This document shows, piece after piece, positions 31,878-35,532 of a stretch of DNA of 35,532 nucleotides. The notes below the pieces were generated by a model, which was not told where the DNA came from, searched no databases, and saw only the letters and a program-made list of their open reading frames with translations. Made by a program: the position numbers and the translations under genes. Origin of the DNA: CBDCNH01 sp965219015 (GTDB lineage Bacteria > Pseudomonadota > Alphaproteobacteria > Rhodobacterales > Rhodobacteraceae). The number at the start of each line of letters is the position of its first letter. Within the stretch, counting starts at the first letter, position 1. Where the stretch lies: positions 1 through 35,532 of the forward strand of contig CBDCNH010000003.1 of NCBI GenBank assembly GCA_965219015.1. Reading direction: 5' to 3'.

Positions 31878-32870
31878 ATGCGACAGATCACATACGCACG
31901 ACCGACGACGACGGCGTCGACGATCGCGACGCTGCGCGACGCCGGACTTGGGACACGCATCCTCGCCGGCGGAACGACGCTCTACGATCTGATGAAGCTG
32001 AACGTCGAGACGCCCGACCGCATCGTCGACATCAACACCGTCCAAGAACTGTCGCGCCTCGACACTTCGGGAGACATGCTGCACTTCGGGGCGCTGGTCC
32101 GCATGGCCGATGCGGCCGAGGACGCGCGGCTCGGTGCGGAGTTTCCGATCCTGACGGAGTCGCTCTGGAAGGCGGCCTCGCAGCAGCTGCGGAACATGGC
32201 CAGCCTCGGCGGCAACCTGCTGCAGCGGACCCGTTGCTCGTACTTCCGCCACGGCGAACCCTTCCCCTGCAACAAGCGCGCGCCCGGATCGGGCTGTGCC
32301 GCGCAGGAGGGCATCAACCGGAGTCACGCACTCTTCGGCGGGTCGGAGGCCTGCATCGCCACCTATCCTGGCGATTGGGCCGTCGGCCTGATCGCGCTCG
32401 ACGCGCAGGTGGTGCTGGAGGGACCGGACGGGAGCCGCACGATCGAGCTGGCGGCGCTGCACCGCCAGCCCGGCACCGCGCCCGAGGTCGAGACCGTTCT
32501 CGCGCCCGATGAGATCATCACCGCCATCCGCGTGCCGGCCGATCCGGTCGGGCGGGCCTCGACCTATCACAAGGTCCGCGACCGAGAGAGCTATGCGTTC
32601 GCCGTCGTGTCGGCCGGCGTGGCGCTCAGGGTCGAGGAGGCGCGTCTCGCCGACGTGCGCGTGGCCCTCGGGGGCGTCGCCACGGTCCCGTGGCGCGCGA
32701 CCGCAGCCGAGGACTATCTGAGGGGCCGAGCGCTCACTCCCGAAACCGCTGCCGAGGCCGGGCGCATCGCCTTCGCCGAAGCGCAGCCCCGCACTCACAA
32801 CGCCTTCAAGACCACGCTCGGCGCGCGCACCGTCGCCGACGCCCTGATGATCGCAGGAGGGAAAGCCTGA
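31878..32870 (+). CDS. xanthine dehydrogenase family FAD-binding subunit (PaoB-like)
   Basis: A 330-residue FAD subunit. FAD motifs are ILAGGTTLYDLMK near residue 28 and SLGGNLLQRTRC near 109. Cys120, 131, 140 and 159 (RTRC, CNKRAPGSGC, ACIATYPGD) keep the PaoB-type 4Fe-4S ligands. Unlike the small subunit it has no signal and would be carried through the TAT system by the folded complex. Its stop overlaps the start of the Mo subunit gene (TGATG). It clearly matches the gene at 23910 along its length. Confidence 0.95.
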   Translation: MRQITYARPTTTASTIATLRDAGLGTRILAGGTTLYDLMKLNVETPDRIVDINTVQELSRLDTSGDMLHFGALVRMADAAEDARLGAEFPILTESLWKAASQQLRNMASLGGNLLQRTRCSYFRHGEPFPCNKRAPGSGCAAQEGINRSHALFGGSEACIATYPGDWAVGLIALDAQVVLEGPDGSRTIELAALHRQPGTAPEVETVLAPDEIITAIRVPADPVGRASTYHKVRDRESYAFAVVSAGVALRVEEARLADVRVALGGVATVPWRATAAEDYLRGRALTPETAAEAGRIAFAEAQPRTHNAFKTTLGARTVADALMIAGGKA

Positions 32871-35087
32871 TGGCAAACGACAGCTCCACGAGTTATCCCG
32901 ACATCGCGCGCGTCGACGCGCGCGACAAGGTCCGCGGCGCCACGGCCTACGGGACGGACGCGACCTTCCCGGACATGGCGCATGGCGCCTTCGTCCGAGC
33001 GACGATCGGGCGCGGAACGGTGACCGGGTTCGACCTCGCTGCAGCCGGCGCGCTGCCGGGCGTCCTGCTGGTCGTCACGCATGAGACGACAGGAGGGCTC
33101 GAGACGTCGACAAGCCTTTTCTCGGGCGGCTTCGCGCACCAGACCTTTTCGCCGGTTCTCACCGATCGCGTCGCCTACCGCGGCCAACCCGTCGCGATGG
33201 TCGTCGCGGACACGCTCGAGACCGCGATCGAAGCCGCGGACCTGATCGGCGTCGACTACGCCGAGGAGGCGTTCGCCGCCACGCTCGACTCGCCCTTGGT
33301 GGAGGTCGTGCAGCAGGTAGAAGCGCCCATGGAACACCCGCTGGAGGATATCGCGGTCGGTGATGCCGAAGCGGCCTTCGCAAGCGGTGCGACGACGATC
33401 GACGCCACCTACGAGATGGCGCGCCAGCATCAGAACCCGATCGAGCTCATCGGCACGATGGCTCGTTGGGAGGGCGACCGGCTCACCGTCTACGAAGGCA
33501 CTCAGAACGCCAATGGCTGCCGCTTCAGCCTCGCCCACCAGCTTGGGATCGAGCCCGAGAGCGTCACCGTCATCTCGCCCTTCGTGGGCGGCGGGTTCGG
33601 CCAGAAGAACGCGGCGCAGACCCAGCAGGTTCTCACCGCATTCGCGGCGCGCGAGCTCGGCCGCCCCGTCAAGGTCGTCGTGCCCCGCAAGCAGCTGTTT
33701 CACGACTCGAGCTTCCGGCCTGAAACCCGACAGCGCGTCCGCCTCGCGGCGAACGCGGACGGGCGGCTGACGGCAATGCTCTACGACATCGACGCGGAGA
33801 CGTCGCGCCACGACTTCTTCGCGGCCGAGCAGGCGGATACGGTCGCCCGCTTCTACGACACGCAGACGTTCCGCAGCCATGCGAGGCTGATACGGACTGA
33901 CATCGCCACGCCGGGCTTCATGCGCGCGCCGTTCGAGTTCGCGGCCGCTTATGCCGTGGAGAGTGCGGTCGACGAGATGGCGTATGCGCTCGGGGTCGAT
34001 CCGGTCGAGTTGCGCCTCCGCAACGACACGCAGACGGACATGGTCTCGGGCCTGCCGCATTCCTCCCGCCATCTGACGGCCTGCCTCCAGCGCGGAGCGG
34101 AGCGGTTCGGCTGGAAGGACCGCAATCCCGAGCCGCGCTCGATGCGGGCGGCGAACGGCGACCTCATCGGCTATGGCGTGGGCGTGGGGCTCTACAACGG
34201 CTCGAGCGGGCCGAACATTGTCCGGATCCGGGTGAAGCGGGACGGCCCGGTCCTGGTCGCCGCCGGCGTCCACGAGATGGGCCAGGGAATACGGACCGCC
34301 ATCGCGAACGTCGTGGCCCGGCGCCTGGGCATCTCCGAGACCCGCGTCCATGCGGTTCTGGGTGATACCGGCGCCGGCGTCCCCGCGATGCTGACCGCGG
34401 GCTCCTGGGGGACCGCCTCGTCCATCCCCGCGGTGGAAGCCGCCTGCGATGCGGCGCTCGCGCGTCTCGCCGAACAGGGTGCCGATACGTCGGGCGATCC
34501 GGGTCTCGCCCGGTTCCTGGAGCAGGCCGGATTGACCGGTCTGGACGTCGAGAGCGACAACCTTGCGCCGGGCCAGACGCGTGAGGATCTGGAAAGCCTG
34601 CGCGGCGGCGGCGTGGCACCGACCGGGCCGGTCTATCCGGAGCATGTCACCTTCAGCTATTCCGCGCACTTCGTCGAAGTGCGGGTCGAGGCCTCGACCG
34701 GCCGGGTGCGCGTGCCCCGCGTGGTCAGCACTTACGATTGCGGCCGGGTCCTGAGCCCGCGCACGGCGCGGAGCCAGGGGATCGGCGGCATCGTCTGGGG
34801 CATCGGCGGGGCGCTTCGGGAAGGCGCCGAGATCGACGCGCGCTACGGCGGCACCCTCAATGCCGACATTGCCGAGTACATTGTCCCCGTCAACGCCGAT
34901 CGGCGACATCGGCGACATCGACATGGAGTTCATCGACGAGCCCGACTTCAAGCTCAACCGCTCGGGCGTGAAGGGGCTGGGCGAGGTCGTGGCGGCGGGA
35001 GTGGCTCCCGCCATCACCAACGCGATCTTCCACGCAACGGGGACGCGGGTCCGCAGCCTGCCGGTTCGGGTGGAGGATCTGGTTTGA
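32870..35087 (+). pseudogene. xanthine dehydrogenase family molybdopterin subunit, frameshifted near the 3' end
   Basis: The frame from ATG 32870 encodes a normal PaoC-like Mo subunit for 677 codons: DKVRGATAYGTD, ILVV-type strands, SPFVGGGFGQKN (cofactor loop), MRAPFEFAAAY, HEMGQGIRTA, and GSWGTASS. At 34898-34918, where CGGCGACAT is repeated in tandem, homology moves by one base. The rest, MEFIDEPDFKLN and VKGLGEVVAAGVAPAITNA with the catalytic Glu codon at 34983, lies in a different frame and ends at 35087. In the original frame no stop occurs to the end of the window, so ribosomes would add over 200 Arg-rich residues and lack the catalytic Glu. It is either a true inactivating mutation (2-base loss or 1-base gain) or a sequencing error. 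Confidence 0.85.
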
Positions 35088-35492
35088 GACAAGTCCGCCC
35101 GCGGCATCGCGCGGGCCCGCATCATCCTGCCACGCTGCCGCGTCGTGCCAGGATCGAAACCGGGGCAACGCCATGTCGCAGGACTGGCGGAGCAATAAAG
35201 GGTTCGAGCGGACCCAGGTCCGTCGTGCGATCTTTCGCTCGAAACCGACGTTCTCGACGGAGTCCGGCACTGATCGAGGAGCGGACGCAGTTCAGGGACA
35301 ACGAAGCCGAGATGCTTCTGCTCGACCCCAAGCGCGACCTCGTGCCGGGCTATGTGCGGCTGCAGTCGGATTCCATCGAGGATGTCTTCGAAGTGCTGCT
35401 GGCCAAACGAGCGATGGCCCTTGCCGAGGTCGTGCCGACCCGATCGCTGCGAGACCATCCGGTCGCGCCTGAAAGAAAAGGACACCCCGACC
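35088..35492. other. 405-base stretch after the Mo-hydroxylase operon, no recognised gene
   Basis: One plus-strand frame from about 35278 to 35465 reads like real protein (DNEAEMLLLDPKRDLVPGYV, then RLQSDSIEDVFEVLLAKRAM), with ordinary codon use, but has no suitable start. A second frame from ATG 35173 reads MSQDWRSNKGFERTQVRRAI and loses sense after about 30 residues. They may be two halves of one frameshifted small gene. I do not recognise a family. Confidence 0.35.
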
Positions 35493-35532
35493 ATGCCGAT
35501 CAAACGCGTTGTCCCTCTCGCGGCGTCGTTAC
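35493..35532 (+). CDS. possible start of a further gene, cut by the window end
   Basis: An ATG preceded by AAGGACA opens a frame MPIKRVVPLAAS that runs off the window. A basic start followed by hydrophobic residues would fit a signal peptide or first membrane helix. Too little is present to name it. Confidence 0.3.
   Translation, partial: MPIKRVVPLAASL

Noticed and set aside
34896..34918. Programmed ribosomal frameshift in the Mo subunit.
   Set aside because: No slippery heptamer, no stop in the first frame near the site and no downstream structure specific to it. Known family members are single-frame.

Overview
The window is very GC-rich and densely coded. Its gene families point to an alphaproteobacterium, most likely a member of the Rhodobacterales: a zwf-pgl-pgi cluster, a corrinoid/C1 module of MeTr, MetF-like and RACO proteins, a TAXI-type TRAP transporter with a DUF1850 partner, and PaoABC-like molybdenum hydroxylases. 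The order was inferred from gene content and was not tested by any search.

Layout. 1-393 is the 3' end of an alpha/beta-hydrolase gene. 503-1087 is an HNH endonuclease. 1163-4940 is a tight zwf-pgl-pgi operon, the entry to the Entner-Doudoroff and oxidative pentose phosphate routes plus glucose-6-phosphate isomerisation. 4941-6267 is an AT-rich patch holding one gene, a DUF3644-type protein with a HEPN-like Rx4H motif, lying against the 3' end of a tRNA-Gly(CCC) gene (6268-6341). This looks like a very small tRNA-associated island. 6548-6979 encodes a four-helix membrane protein.

7471-16191 is a long run of minus-strand genes. Read in transcription order it is: a 'virulence factor' domain protein, a MetF-like protein, methyltetrahydrofolate:corrinoid methyltransferase, a VTT-like membrane protein, LtrA, the ASKHA/ferredoxin corrinoid activator (RACO), an ECF sigma factor, its RskA-like anti-sigma factor, and two tandem fasciclin-domain secreted proteins. 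Most junctions overlap by 4 bases. The sigma ATG directly follows the RACO stop. The sigma/anti-sigma/fasciclin set resembles the mycobacterial SigK-RskA-MPT70/MPT83 arrangement.

16407-19381 on the plus strand holds a Ppx/GppA phosphatase, RlmE, and an aldose-epimerase-fold protein. A decayed alpha/beta-hydrolase follows on the minus strand (about 19382-19726). 19824-23358 is a TAXI-TRAP transporter (binding protein, fused permease, DUF1850 protein). 23407-27076 is a cytoplasmic-type three-subunit molybdenum hydroxylase.

27325-28896 is a graveyard of mobile elements: an IS110 transposase fragment, three 27-bp tandem palindromic repeats, an IS66 TnpC fragment, and the C-terminal part of a serine resolvase fused to the IS66 remnant. 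Beyond it, 29004-35087 holds a GST, a divergent HxlR regulator and SDR dehydrogenase, and a second molybdenum hydroxylase operon. The small subunit of this operon carries a twin-arginine signal. Its large subunit is frameshifted in a short tandem repeat just upstream of the catalytic glutamate. The last 445 bases hold no recognised gene, apart from a possible start of a new one at the very edge.
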